Numbered from the stretch's first letter, positions 16,605 to 25,370 are shown. The stretch is 64,000 nt of DNA from Thalassomonas viridans (GCF_000948985.2 NZ_CP059733.1:3782001-3846000); one strand, 5' to 3'. Notes: generated by a model not told the origin, from the letters alone. Made by a program: numbers and translations.

Positions 16605-16635
16605 AAAAAAAGGCACCTTGCGGTGCCTTTTTACA
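16605..16635. terminator. Bidirectional terminator between copy B and the secreted protein gene
   Basis: AGGCACC-TTG-CGGTGCCT has A-rich sequence (AAAAAAA) on its left and TTTTT on its right. It can serve both the plus-strand module and the minus-strand gene that ends at 16661. Confidence 0.85.
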
Positions 16636-16660
16636 TAACCTACCACATAGTGTTGAGAGG

Positions 16661-19192
16661 TTATGGCAGGTTAGCTTGCTCCAGGACTTTGGTATCCCAG
16701 TCGTCCGGTAATTCAATCATGTACACCGAACGTTTGTTATCGGTACTACCCCAGTTCGAAGACCAGTAGATGCGGTTACCTTCCAGGTTAATCGCCGCCG
16801 GGGCTTCGTCCCGGTATTCGCCGTCAAAGGCATTGTAAGCGGGAGAAATGCGCCAGATCACCGGGTTTTCTTCTTCAGGCTTGGTCTGAATCATCATAAA
16901 CTGGTTGGCCGCCCACAGACTGTCGTCTTTGGAGTAGGTATTCATAAACAACCAGCCGGGTCTGTTCTCTGGCATCTTGCCGTAATGGAAGCCCATGTTC
17001 CAGCCGAAATCGGCGTGGCTACCTACTTCGATGCGGTTGTCATAACCGGCATTTTCACCGTTGATATAAATGGCATCCAGTCTGTCGGTACGGTTGTTCT
17101 GGCTGACAAACATCTCTCTGCCGTTTTCATCAAACGCCCAGCCGGAGTGGGTTTCACTGATAGAAATCTTCACCGGGGCCTGGGCATTGTAGTCAAAGTC
17201 TACCGGCCACAGGTGAGCACCGTCGAACCAGGTACCGATATAATCAACACCGGTGCCGCCGTAAGCAACATCATCCCACTTGTAACCCATATGAATCACG
17301 ATACCTGTACCTAAAGGTGACATTTCAACCATGTTAGGGCGGTAGGTAAAGACAGGCATTTCCTCGCCGGCAGCCTTCACCGCTTCGATATCTAAATTGG
17401 TACCGGCCAAATCGGCTGGCGTCAAAGAATGTACGGTATCGGTTGAAATCTGGTAGTGAACAAAGGCATCCACTAAATAGGTGTATGAACCGTTGTCTTT
17501 CTGGCCGTAATGTACCGCCATCCAGGCCCAGTGATCGCTGTCATTTGAACTGTCGCCTTCAACATCGTTGTAGATCTTGGTTGAATTAGGGAATAAATCG
17601 CTAAAGTCTTTGACCAGCACCCGGGTATTGGCCATGTCGCGAACATCTTCGATTTTCCAGAACTCCATGCCTTTGATGTAGTAGATACGGTAAGGATGGT
17701 TACCTGAAGTATCCCAGCGTACTTCATGGTTCTCACCTATGGTGCTGCCGTCTTGGTGAGTCAGGTTGGCAATAACTTCGCTGGTAGTGCGGTTGATCAC
17801 TTTACTTGAGGTAGAGTTGCTGCCGAAAACCACCAGGGAATCACCGGCAGAGTTTTCCGGGGAATAACGGGAATATACAATTAATGCATCTTCAACACCG
17901 TCACCGGCTAAACGGGTGATCTTGGCGCCTGTAGTCGGGTCGGTAATAGTCTCACCGATAGCCGGGGCCTCAGTACCAAAATCAGGAGTGATCACTTCTT
18001 TCGTTAATACATAATCTGACGGGTTGGTTCCTGTGTTGCCGCCGGTATCACCACCTGTACCACCGTCGTTACCGCCGGTATCACCACCTGTGCCGCCGTC
18101 GCTGCCGCCGGTATCACCACCTGTGCCGCCGTCGCTGCCGCCGGTGTCACCACCTGATTGCACTTGTGAGAAAATAAAGGTATGCAGGTTACCGCTGACA
18201 TTGTCAGACATGTCTGCACATTTGATATATAACTGGTTGGGCTGCTCGCCGGCATTCATGGCATAGGTATGGATAAGATCACCGCCTGAAGCCTGCATGG
18301 CAATAGCCATATCGGCGAAAGCATGAGCATTGTCTGCGTCGGCTTTACAGCTGGCCGCTTCATCGGTTTCTATGCTCAGGTTGATAACGCTAGTGTCATC
18401 GTCTAATAAAGTGGTTTGTTGGATCGCCTGTCTGCTTCTTGGCGCAGCTAAATCGGCGATACCATAAGTCACCACCAGCATAGGACGGTACTGGACATCA
18501 TCATAATTAGAGCTGGCAGTAATGTTTTGGATATTGGCATTAGGATTGCTGTGGAATAAAGCCCAGCCCTGGTTAACACAAGTGCCCTGCTGCATGCACT
18601 GCACATCTTCGGTCACATCAACTTCATAGCGGGTACCGACAACATCTGCAGCCTGAGGAGTAAAATATGGAGACTGGCTCAGGTCTTTTAATACGCCCTG
18701 GAAATAATCGGCATTCAGATCTTCCGGAGAATCCGGATCTGACAGGCGCCATTTAACATCGCTACCGGCAGAATCATCACGGGACTCATTGTTGGCGCCG
18801 GCGCGGAAACCGTCGGCAACTTTCCAGCCGGTGGCATAGGCCTGACCTAAGTTATCAGGATCCAGGATTTGTCTGACATAGATTTCGGACGCAACATAAA
18901 CACCGCCTCCGACACGGGTAAAGATTAGTTTGGCGGAAGAAACATCGCCTTTCTGGCTTAAATCGCCCAGTTCGAAATGTTCAAGGTTATAGTGCCTTTG
19001 CGCACCATCATACCTGAAATAATGAACCCCTTTAGTAGTATTCTGTGATCTGGCGCTAGCAAACATGGTAGATGTAGCACCGATAAAACCGTTAGCTCCT
19101 TGCTGATACGTTACTGTTTCTACTGCAGCAACATTGAAACTAAGAAACAACATAATAAATAGCGACAACGCTGAAGAAACTTTCCTAAACAT
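16661..19192 (-). CDS. Large secreted protein: DNRLRE-like N-domain, Gly-rich linker, beta-propeller-like C-domain
   Basis: The 843-aa protein has a signal peptide (residues 1-23, cut after VAA). Residues 25-245 resemble a DNRLRE-type beta-sandwich found on carbohydrate-active secreted proteins (ARSQNTTKGVHYFRYDG, RPMLVVTYG). Residues 346-390 are an 11-residue Gly/Asp/Thr/Ser repeat linker. Residues 390-843 are rich in short beta strands with W and D motifs (EVRWDTSGNHPYRIYYIKG, HWAWMAVHYGQ, SETHSGWAFDENGREMFVSQ), like a seven-bladed propeller of the kind seen in oligogalacturonate-lyase-type enzymes. I cannot name a substrate or confirm catalysis. It is a single gene with its own terminator. 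Confidence 0.7.
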   Translation of the reverse strand: MFRKVSSALSLFIMLFLSFNVAAVETVTYQQGANGFIGATSTMFASARSQNTTKGVHYFRYDGAQRHYNLEHFELGDLSQKGDVSSAKLIFTRVGGGVYVASEIYVRQILDPDNLGQAYATGWKVADGFRAGANNESRDDSAGSDVKWRLSDPDSPEDLNADYFQGVLKDLSQSPYFTPQAADVVGTRYEVDVTEDVQCMQQGTCVNQGWALFHSNPNANIQNITASSNYDDVQYRPMLVVTYGIADLAAPRSRQAIQQTTLLDDDTSVINLSIETDEAASCKADADNAHAFADMAIAMQASGGDLIHTYAMNAGEQPNQLYIKCADMSDNVSGNLHTFIFSQVQSGGDTGGSDGGTGGDTGGSDGGTGGDTGGNDGGTGGDTGGNTGTNPSDYVLTKEVITPDFGTEAPAIGETITDPTTGAKITRLAGDGVEDALIVYSRYSPENSAGDSLVVFGSNSTSSKVINRTTSEVIANLTHQDGSTIGENHEVRWDTSGNHPYRIYYIKGMEFWKIEDVRDMANTRVLVKDFSDLFPNSTKIYNDVEGDSSNDSDHWAWMAVHYGQKDNGSYTYLVDAFVHYQISTDTVHSLTPADLAGTNLDIEAVKAAGEEMPVFTYRPNMVEMSPLGTGIVIHMGYKWDDVAYGGTGVDYIGTWFDGAHLWPVDFDYNAQAPVKISISETHSGWAFDENGREMFVSQNNRTDRLDAIYINGENAGYDNRIEVGSHADFGWNMGFHYGKMPENRPGWLFMNTYSKDDSLWAANQFMMIQTKPEEENPVIWRISPAYNAFDGEYRDEAPAAINLEGNRIYWSSNWGSTDNKRSVYMIELPDDWDTKVLEQANLP
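18037..18157 (-). repeat. 33-bp in-frame repeats encoding a Gly-rich linker
   Basis: A 33-nt unit (on the plus strand GGTATCACCACCTGTGCCGC and the next 13 bases) recurs about 3.5 times with few changes and encodes GGDTGGSDGGT. It is a multiple of three, so copy changes only alter linker length. Confidence 0.88.
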
Positions 19193-19711
19193 TATGACCT
19201 CTCAACTAACATTAATGTTTTTGGGATCTCAGGGGTAAGCAAATTTATGCAAACAACCAGAGAAAAATCGTCCTTACTAAATTTTTGATGGGTATTTGAT
19301 ATTACACCTCTCTTGTGCTCTGACCAGTTCTCAGTGGTGGGCTATTCTAAGGAATGTAAAAACAGAAAGCTAGAGCTGTACAAAAAATAATCAGATCAAT
19401 TTTGTGAAAGGGTTGTGACAGAAGGTTAAAATTAATATTTTTTGATATAAAAACAGTTTCTTAGCCAGGTCTTTTTTCTTGAAAAAAAATCAAAAAAAAA
19501 TGCAAAAAAATAAGTGAATAACAGAATCAGGCTTAGCACGAATTTCGGGGAAAATCCCCCTACCGGATATGCCCAAGCTTTTCTTCAATCACTTTTTCTT
19601 ATTATTTTTATGCGGTTACACTTTCACACCTTAATCACACCTTAATTCAGGTACTGGCAATGGCATTCAAGGAAGTTAAGCGATAACAAAGATAAATTCC
19701 GGGCATAAAAA
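19193..19711. other. Intergenic region between the secreted protein gene and the tRNA array
   Basis: This gap of about 520 nt has long A and T runs (19440-19515). It should contain the promoter of the secreted protein gene on the minus strand, but I could not single out a convincing -35/-10 pair. No gene is seen. Confidence 0.4.
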
Positions 19712-19731
19712 AACCGACTTGCGTCGGTTGA
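19705..19731 (-). terminator. Terminator of the tRNA operon
   Basis: On the minus strand AACCGAC-GCAA-GTCGGTT is followed directly by TTTTT and lies 12 nt beyond the last tRNA-Glu. It is a textbook intrinsic terminator. Confidence 0.85.
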
Positions 19732-19742
19732 TTTATGTAAAT

Positions 19743-19818
19743 TGGCATCCCTAAGGGGATTCGAACCCCTGTTACCGCCGTGAAAGGGCGGTGTCCTAGG
19801 CCTCTAGACGATAGGGAC
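19743..19818 (-). tRNA. tRNA-Glu (UUC), array position 13 of 13 in transcription order
   Basis: The gene is 76 nt including encoded CCA. Its anticodon stem-loop is CCGCC-CTTTCAC-GGCGG with anticodon TTC, and the T-loop is GTTCGAATC. It is identical by eye to the other eight Glu copies. Confidence 0.96.
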
Positions 19819-19867
19819 TTAGACAATTTACTTAAGACTCTCTAATGCAAGCGCATTAAACAGAATA

Positions 19868-19943
19868 TGGTGGAGCTATGCGGGATCGAACCGCAGACCT
19901 CTTCGCTGCCAGCGAAGCGCTCTCCCAGCTGAGCTATAGCCCC
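19868..19943 (-). tRNA. tRNA-Ala (GGC), array position 12
   Basis: The gene is 76 nt with encoded CCA. It starts GGGGCTATAGCTCAGCTGGG. The anticodon loop CTGGCAG reads anticodon GGC, and the T-loop is GTTCGATCC. Confidence 0.96.
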
Positions 19944-19987
19944 GAATTTTTCAATTCGAATACTGACCGATAAAAAGCAAGTTAAAT

Positions 19988-20063
19988 TGGCATCCCTAAG
20001 GGGATTCGAACCCCTGTTACCGCCGTGAAAGGGCGGTGTCCTAGGCCTCTAGACGATAGGGAC
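19988..20063 (-). tRNA. tRNA-Glu (UUC), array position 11
   Basis: This is the same 76-nt sequence as the other Glu copies, with anticodon TTC and encoded CCA. Confidence 0.96.
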
Positions 20064-20137
20064 TTAAGACAATTTAACTTTAAGACTACTCAACGCTTAT
20101 CTACTACTATCTATTAGAAAAAGCATTAAACAGAATA

Positions 20138-20213
20138 TGGTGGAGCTATGCGGGATCGAACCGCAGACCTCTTCGCTGCCAGCGAAGCGCTCTCCCAGCT
20201 GAGCTATAGCCCC
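20138..20213 (-). tRNA. tRNA-Ala (GGC), array position 10
   Basis: This 76-nt gene has anticodon GGC and encoded CCA, and is identical by eye to the other Ala copies. Confidence 0.96.
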
Positions 20214-20257
20214 GAATCTCTTCATTGAGTTAGGAAAAACCGCGATAGTAATTGAAT

Positions 20258-20333
20258 TGGCATCCCTAAGGGGATTCGAACCCCTGTTACCGCCGTGAAA
20301 GGGCGGTGTCCTAGGCCTCTAGACGATAGGGAC
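20258..20333 (-). tRNA. tRNA-Glu (UUC), array position 9
   Basis: This is a 76-nt Glu copy with anticodon TTC. Its 5' neighbour in the transcript is tRNA-Ala. Confidence 0.96.
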
Positions 20334-20382
20334 ATAAGACAATTCAATTTTATCTGTCACCGACATATCGATGACCAGAATA

Positions 20383-20458
20383 TGGTGGAGCTATGCGGGA
20401 TCGAACCGCAGACCTCTTCGCTGCCAGCGAAGCGCTCTCCCAGCTGAGCTATAGCCCC
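20383..20458 (-). tRNA. tRNA-Ala (GGC), array position 8
   Basis: This 76-nt gene has anticodon GGC and encoded CCA. It is the first Ala after the run of six Glu genes. Confidence 0.96.
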
Positions 20459-20525
20459 GTATTCCTTACGGTTATGCTTCATTCTTTGAAGCATTTGCAT
20501 CGGTTGCAACCGATGCCGGCAAAAT

Positions 20526-20601
20526 TGGCATCCCTAAGGGGATTCGAACCCCTGTTACCGCCGTGAAAGGGCGGTGTCCTAGGCCTCTAGACGATAGGGA
20601 C
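20526..20601 (-). tRNA. tRNA-Glu (UUC), array position 7
   Basis: This 76-nt gene has anticodon TTC. It is followed to the right by a 56-nt spacer that recurs exactly in the next unit. Confidence 0.96.
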
Positions 20602-20657
20602 ACAAAACTTGTGTCAAACTACTCTCTTGCCAAAAGAGCAATCTTTAAATTTAATGG

Positions 20658-20733
20658 TGGCATCCCTAAGGGGATTCGAACCCCTGTTACCGCCGTGAAA
20701 GGGCGGTGTCCTAGGCCTCTAGACGATAGGGAC
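20658..20733 (-). tRNA. tRNA-Glu (UUC), array position 6
   Basis: This 76-nt gene has anticodon TTC. It is the second unit of a perfect 132-bp tandem duplication. Confidence 0.96.
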
Positions 20734-20789
20734 ACAAAACTTGTGTCAAACTACTCTCTTGCCAAAAGAGCAATCTTTAAATTTAATGG

Positions 20790-20865
20790 TGGCATCCCTA
20801 AGGGGATTCGAACCCCTGTTACCGCCGTGAAAGGGCGGTGTCCTAGGCCTCTAGACGATAGGGAC
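20790..20865 (-). tRNA. tRNA-Glu (UUC), array position 5
   Basis: This 76-nt gene has anticodon TTC. It starts 132 bp after the previous copy, the same period as the duplicated unit. Confidence 0.96.
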
Positions 20866-20895
20866 ATAGAACCATTAAATTTTTATTAATTTGAT

Positions 20896-20971
20896 TGGCA
20901 TCCCTAAGGGGATTCGAACCCCTGTTACCGCCGTGAAAGGGCGGTGTCCTAGGCCTCTAGACGATAGGGAC
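20896..20971 (-). tRNA. tRNA-Glu (UUC), array position 4
   Basis: This 76-nt gene has anticodon TTC and only a 30-nt spacer to its left neighbour. Confidence 0.96.
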
Positions 20972-21009
20972 ATAAGACAATCAAACTAATTTTAAAACTG
21001 TGAAACGAG

Positions 21010-21085
21010 TGGCATCCCTAAGGGGATTCGAACCCCTGTTACCGCCGTGAAAGGGCGGTGTCCTAGGCCTCTAGACGATAGGGAC
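21010..21085 (-). tRNA. tRNA-Glu (UUC), array position 3
   Basis: This 76-nt gene has anticodon TTC and encoded CCA. Confidence 0.96.
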
Positions 21086-21123
21086 ACAGCTTATTCAATG
21101 CGTACTCGTTTTGATTTAAAAGT

Positions 21124-21199
21124 TGGCATCCCTAAGGGGATTCGAACCCCTGTTACCGCCGTGAAAGGGCGGTGTCCTAGGCCTCTAGACGATAGGGAC
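21124..21199 (-). tRNA. tRNA-Glu (UUC), array position 2
   Basis: This 76-nt gene has anticodon TTC. It is the first Glu behind the leading tRNA-Ala. Confidence 0.96.
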
Positions 21200-21245
21200 G
21201 CATACGACACTTTTAAATCTAATCACCTCACCCAAAAGGATAAGA

Positions 21246-21321
21246 TGGTGGAGCTATGCGGGATCGAACCGCAGACCTCTTCGCTGCCAGCGAAGCGCTC
21301 TCCCAGCTGAGCTATAGCCCC
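21246..21321 (-). tRNA. tRNA-Ala (GGC), array position 1 (promoter-proximal)
   Basis: This 76-nt gene has anticodon GGC and lies about 50 nt downstream of the array promoter. Confidence 0.96.
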
Positions 21322-21370
21322 GAGTTTCCTCGTTAGCAAGTAGACCTAGCACTTGCTGAAAACGAGGCGC

Positions 21371-21399
21371 ATTCTAAGCAGAGGCCTGCTTGGTGTCAA
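21371..21399 (-). promoter_or_regulatory. Strong sigma70 promoter of the tRNA array
   Basis: On the minus strand a consensus TTGACA (21399-21394) is separated by exactly 17 nt from TAGAAT (21376-21371). It is followed by GCGCC, a GC-rich discriminator typical of stringently controlled stable-RNA promoters. It appears to be the only promoter for all thirteen tRNAs. Confidence 0.88.
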
Positions 21400-22002
21400 C
21401 ACTTATTTCAAAAAAACAGGGAAAAATATCAAACTTTTGGTTTGAGTGCTCAGTTAAGAAGCATCTTGATTATTTTTTGTATAATCAAGCGCTTATAAGT
21501 ATGTTTTTTGTGCTCTTATGGCATCAGCCTTCGGTAAAATCCTCTGCTTTGGTTGGTAAAACAGGTAAAAAACCGGTGCTTTAGTTAACTGTTGTATATT
21601 TTTCAATAAAATATAATTAAACAGAGCTTATCCGGTATTAAGCTCAAACAGCCAATAAAGGTTTCTTTTCTCTTAATTGCTTCCTATTGTAAGACCAATC
21701 AAAGGTTACTTGCCCCCTGCCCCGTTAAGCAAGCCATTAGTCTTTATTTTGCACTTTACAAGGCAGGAACTTCTTTCTATTGCTGTTACAACTTCGCTTC
21801 ATTCCCCATAAAGCTGGTACTTCTGCCTCACTGTAGTCTTGCCCGCCATGTCCTGAATCAGATTCAAGTCCAACCGGGAATCTGTGTTTTTAACTTTGAC
21901 AATACGGCAAAAATAGCGCTAAATCCCCTGAAACCAGCGATTTAACGGCTATACTTGAGTGTAAATATTTTAATATTGCCTCTCTGCTATAAGGATTTAG
22001 CA
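21400..22002. other. Intergenic region between the tRNA promoter and the GGDEF-EAL gene
   Basis: This 600-nt stretch has no gene that I can support; short open frames lack ribosome sites and have no protein-like composition. It must hold the promoter of the GGDEF-EAL gene, which I did not pin down. Confidence 0.4.
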
Positions 22003-24129
22003 ATGTCGCTCGCCAAATATAGTCCACTTGGCCTACTGTCAAGGATGAGCAAGTCGAAGCACGGTTATTTTGAAACCCTCTCTAATAACTGGACATTTCT
22101 ATGCCTTTTTAGTTTTGCGGTTTTAACCATTATCGCCAGTTCGGCCTGGTTTCTATATCAGTCTTACGCCCGCTTAATCACCTTTGGCTCTCAGCAACAG
22201 GCAAGGCTTTTGACCACAGCCCTACAGGAAGCCCGCACCATATACACCCAGGATGTGGTAGAGGCTGCGAAAAAAAATGGCCTCAAGGTGACACATGATT
22301 TCAAAAATCATGACGGCGCCTTACCCCTGCCGGCAACCATGAGCATGAAACTTGGCAACAGAATAGGCAATTTAACCGGAGGCGCCAGCTCTACCTTATT
22401 CAGTCCTTACCCTTTTTTTGGCCGGGACGGTGGCGGCCTTAAAGATGCTTTCCGGCAAGAAGCCTGGCAAGCCCTGAGTCAAACTCCTGAACAGCCCTAT
22501 TTCCGGTTTGAAGAAACGGAAAATGATAAGGTATTACGTTACGCCACCGCAGATCTTATGCGTGCGGCTTGCGTTGACTGCCACAACTCCCACCCGAGCT
22601 CCCCCAAAACCGACTGGCAAGCAGGTGACTTACGCGGCATTCTGGAAGTTATTATTCCGATCAAACATATTGAAGCCATAGCACATAAGGATTTTTTCGA
22701 TGCCCTGCAAACGATCAGTTTATTCTCCTTTTTATCCCTTTTTATTGTCAGCGGCATTTATATCAGGTCACGCCATGTGGCATCGAAGATTGAACAGGCC
22801 AATAAGCAGCTCAGTACCTATGACTCACTCACCGGCCTGTATAACCGCCGTATGTTGATGAACCATGTGCAACATGCCATTGCCTTAGCCGAGCGCCACC
22901 AGCAGAATTTCGGCCTGTTATATTTTGATCTTGACGACTTTAAAAAAATAAACGACACCTTTGGCCATACAGTTGGCGACAGGTTATTACAGGAGTTCTC
23001 ACAAAAAGTAAGCGAACATATCCGCGAAACCGATATTTTTGCACGTATGGGAGGTGACGAGTTTGTTTTATTAATTACCGATACCAGTGAAACCTTTTAT
23101 CTGATGCAACTGGCCAAAAAAATTATGCAGACTTTCTCTGCGGGTTTCTATATAGAAAAATTACCGGTTTATGTCACAAGCAGCATAGGAATTGCGGTAT
23201 ATCCCGAAAGCGGTACAACCCCGGAAGAGATCATCAAAAATGCCGACCGGGCCATGTATCAGGCTAAAGAAGCCGGACGCAACTGTTATATGTTTTATTC
23301 AGAGGAAATGAATGAAATGGCCAGCGCGCAGCTGGCTATGGAAAATGATATAAGAAATGCCTTAAAAAACGACGAGTTTACCCTGCATTATCAGCCAAAA
23401 ATGAACAGATCAGGCAAAGTTAACGGCGCCGAGGCATTGATTCGCTGGATACATCCGGAAAAAGGTTTAATCTCCCCCGATAAATTTATTCCCATCGCAG
23501 AAAAGAGCGACCTGATCATTGAGATCGGCCAATGGGTGCGGGAGCAAGCTTGCCGGCAACTGCTGGAATGGAAAGAAAATAACTTCCCGCCGATAAAAAT
23601 CTCCGTCAATGTCGCCGCTAAAGAGTTCACTAAACATGTTGTCTTGCAGAACCTAATCGATTTATTCCTGAAATACGACATAGATCAGCATTTATTGGAG
23701 CTAGAAATCACAGAAGGTACTTTAATGAGCAGCGTGGACAACGGCAATATGGACTATAAGGTGATCAAAGGGATGAATGTCGGGCTGTCCATAGATGACT
23801 TCGGTACCGGCTATTGCTCTTTGGGTTACCTAAAAAGTTACCCTATCGATACCCTGAAAATCGATAAGTCATTTATCGATAATGTCACCACTAACGAATG
23901 CGACGCTTCTATCACTAAAACTATCATAGCTATGGCTCACAGCCTTAATATGAAGGTGGTAGCCGAAGGCGTTGAAACTCAGGCCCAGCATGAATTTTTA
24001 TTAGCGCATGATTGTGATCAGATACAAGGCTATTATTGCAATCGTCCCCAGGAAATCAACGATTTCGAAGCGTTTGTGCTCTCAGCCAACAACAGCAGCG
24101 TAAATATGGCAGTGGAGGAGTCGGTATAA
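22003..24129 (+). CDS. Membrane heme-sensor (Tll0287-like) GGDEF-EAL cyclic-di-GMP protein
   Basis: The protein is 708 aa from ATG 22003, with AAGGAT upstream; an in-frame TTG at 21955 is less likely. A transmembrane helix (about 30-52) leads into a periplasmic domain of the DUF3365/Tll0287 type with a heme c motif CVDCHNSHP. A second helix (about 230-250) is followed by a GGDEF domain with an intact active site (RMGGDEF, about 350). The EAL domain has GAEALIRW, the LEITEG segment and DDFGTGYCSL. Both catalytic halves look competent, so it may make or destroy c-di-GMP, switched by redox state or a gas ligand at the heme. The direction of control is not visible. Confidence 0.88.
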   Translation: MSLAKYSPLGLLSRMSKSKHGYFETLSNNWTFLCLFSFAVLTIIASSAWFLYQSYARLITFGSQQQARLLTTALQEARTIYTQDVVEAAKKNGLKVTHDFKNHDGALPLPATMSMKLGNRIGNLTGGASSTLFSPYPFFGRDGGGLKDAFRQEAWQALSQTPEQPYFRFEETENDKVLRYATADLMRAACVDCHNSHPSSPKTDWQAGDLRGILEVIIPIKHIEAIAHKDFFDALQTISLFSFLSLFIVSGIYIRSRHVASKIEQANKQLSTYDSLTGLYNRRMLMNHVQHAIALAERHQQNFGLLYFDLDDFKKINDTFGHTVGDRLLQEFSQKVSEHIRETDIFARMGGDEFVLLITDTSETFYLMQLAKKIMQTFSAGFYIEKLPVYVTSSIGIAVYPESGTTPEEIIKNADRAMYQAKEAGRNCYMFYSEEMNEMASAQLAMENDIRNALKNDEFTLHYQPKMNRSGKVNGAEALIRWIHPEKGLISPDKFIPIAEKSDLIIEIGQWVREQACRQLLEWKENNFPPIKISVNVAAKEFTKHVVLQNLIDLFLKYDIDQHLLELEITEGTLMSSVDNGNMDYKVIKGMNVGLSIDDFGTGYCSLGYLKSYPIDTLKIDKSFIDNVTTNECDASITKTIIAMAHSLNMKVVAEGVETQAQHEFLLAHDCDQIQGYYCNRPQEINDFEAFVLSANNSSVNMAVEESV

Positions 24130-24401
24130 TTCAACTATATTGCATTTTACCGGCTTCTGCTCCGTTTGAGACAAAAATGCCCTGTTCTTGATTTTTCGAA
24201 GGACAAAATATGGGCACAAGAACGGCCGTTTTATCCCGGTAAGTCAGGAATTAGCCGAATATTGATGGCTTTTTCATCCGTGTAATATGCTGTAATCTCG
24301 TGTAAGGCTTCCTTACTTTATTTTTATAGCGGTTACAGGTAAGGTTTACACTTAATTATTGACGGGTTAAACAACCTCATTGAGCACATAACTACTTTTA
24401 T

Positions 24402-25319
24402 ATGCAGCTAAACGAGCTAAATATTGTCGCCATAGGCGGAGGCCATGGATTGGGGCGGGTGTTATCAACACTTTCATTTATGAGGGATCAGCTAACAGGT
24501 ATAGTGGCCACTACAGATAACGGCGGCTCTACCGGGCGTTTAAGAAAACTCAGCAGTTCCATTGCCTGGGGTGATCTGCGCAACTGCCTGACCCAGCTGG
24601 TAGAACATGATTCTGTCGGCAACCAACTTTTTAACTATAGATTTGACGGCCAGGACGAATTAGGCGGCCACAACCTGGGTAACCTGATTTTGTACGGTCT
24701 GGACCAGATACAGTCGCGCCCGTTAGACTCCATTAAACTGGTGCGCCGCCTGCTCAGGGTGAAAACCCAGCTATTTCCCATGTCGGAAACCCCGACGGAT
24801 TTAATGGCTTTTTATCCGCAAAGACGCTGCCGGGTCGGCGAATTGTCGGTGGACGAAATGCCGATCATGCCGAAGAACCTGATGCTGGCGCCTCTGGTTA
24901 AGTCCCTGCCCCAGAGTATCGAGGCCATTGAAAATGCCGATTTGATCATTCTCGGCCCCGGCAGTTTCCTGACCAGCGTAATCCCACCGCTGCTGGTGCG
25001 AGATATTGCCAACGCCTTATGTAAACGCCGCGGCCACAGTGTTTTTCTGGAAAATATCGTTGCCGAGAACAGCCCGGCGGCGGATTTGACCTTACATGAG
25101 AAATTAGAATGGATTGAAAGCAATGTCGGTTGCCTGCCCATCGACACGGTAATTTGCCAGAATAAAGAAATGGAATCTCCCAGGGTTAATGTGATTTGCC
25201 GGGACTTACGCTGCGATGCCGTGCCCCATCATCATGATAAAGAAAAGCTGGTGGCGGCGTTAATGGACTGTGTCAGCCAGCTGTCAGAAGCACCAAGGCT
25301 TAAGGCCGGTGGCAGATAG
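24402..25319 (+). CDS. yvcK: YvcK/CofD-family UDP-sugar-binding protein
   Basis: The 305-aa protein has the N-terminal VAIGGGHGLGRVLSTL nucleotide loop, ATTDNGGSTGRLR, WGDLRNCLTQL, and FLTSVIPPLLV near residue 200. This is the YvcK/YbhK family, related to the CofD phospholactate transferase. Bacillus YvcK binds UDP-GlcNAc and is needed for gluconeogenic growth and cell shape. The enterobacterial homologue is less well understood. It converges on dcd across a shared terminator. Confidence 0.9.
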   Translation: MQLNELNIVAIGGGHGLGRVLSTLSFMRDQLTGIVATTDNGGSTGRLRKLSSSIAWGDLRNCLTQLVEHDSVGNQLFNYRFDGQDELGGHNLGNLILYGLDQIQSRPLDSIKLVRRLLRVKTQLFPMSETPTDLMAFYPQRRCRVGELSVDEMPIMPKNLMLAPLVKSLPQSIEAIENADLIILGPGSFLTSVIPPLLVRDIANALCKRRGHSVFLENIVAENSPAADLTLHEKLEWIESNVGCLPIDTVICQNKEMESPRVNVICRDLRCDAVPHHHDKEKLVAALMDCVSQLSEAPRLKAGGR

Positions 25320-25342
25320 AGACAGTATTTACACCCCAAAAC

Positions 25343-25370
25343 AAAAGAGCCGGCAAATGCCGGCTCTTTT
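25343..25370. terminator. Bidirectional terminator between yvcK and dcd
   Basis: AAAAGAGCCGGC and GCCGGCTCTTTT form a perfect 12-bp stem with an AAAT loop, with A-runs and T-runs at the two ends. It serves both convergent genes. Confidence 0.93.

Larger units (their letters stand above)
20526..20789 (-). repeat. Perfect tandem duplication of a 132-bp tRNA-Glu plus spacer unit
   Basis: The stretch 20526-20657 (76-nt tRNA and 56-nt spacer) recurs at 20658-20789 with no difference that I can see, including the spacer with AACTTGTGTCAAACTACTCT. The third tRNA begins at 20790. Spacers elsewhere in the array are different, so this is a recent event. Confidence 0.93.

Noticed and set aside
16661..19192. 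Calling the secreted protein a polysaccharide lyase
   Set aside because: The propeller-like motifs are suggestive, but no catalytic residues of a known lyase family could be assigned by eye.
20563..21310. Open frames running through the tRNA array with repeated peptide KGRCPRPLDDRD
   Set aside because: They are antisense translations of the tRNA repeats and have no ribosome site; the repetition comes from the tRNA sequence.
19743..21321. Regularly spaced identical repeats resembling a CRISPR-like array
   Set aside because: The repeats are 76 nt, fold as tRNA-Glu and tRNA-Ala with encoded CCA, and have irregular spacers. They are tRNA genes.
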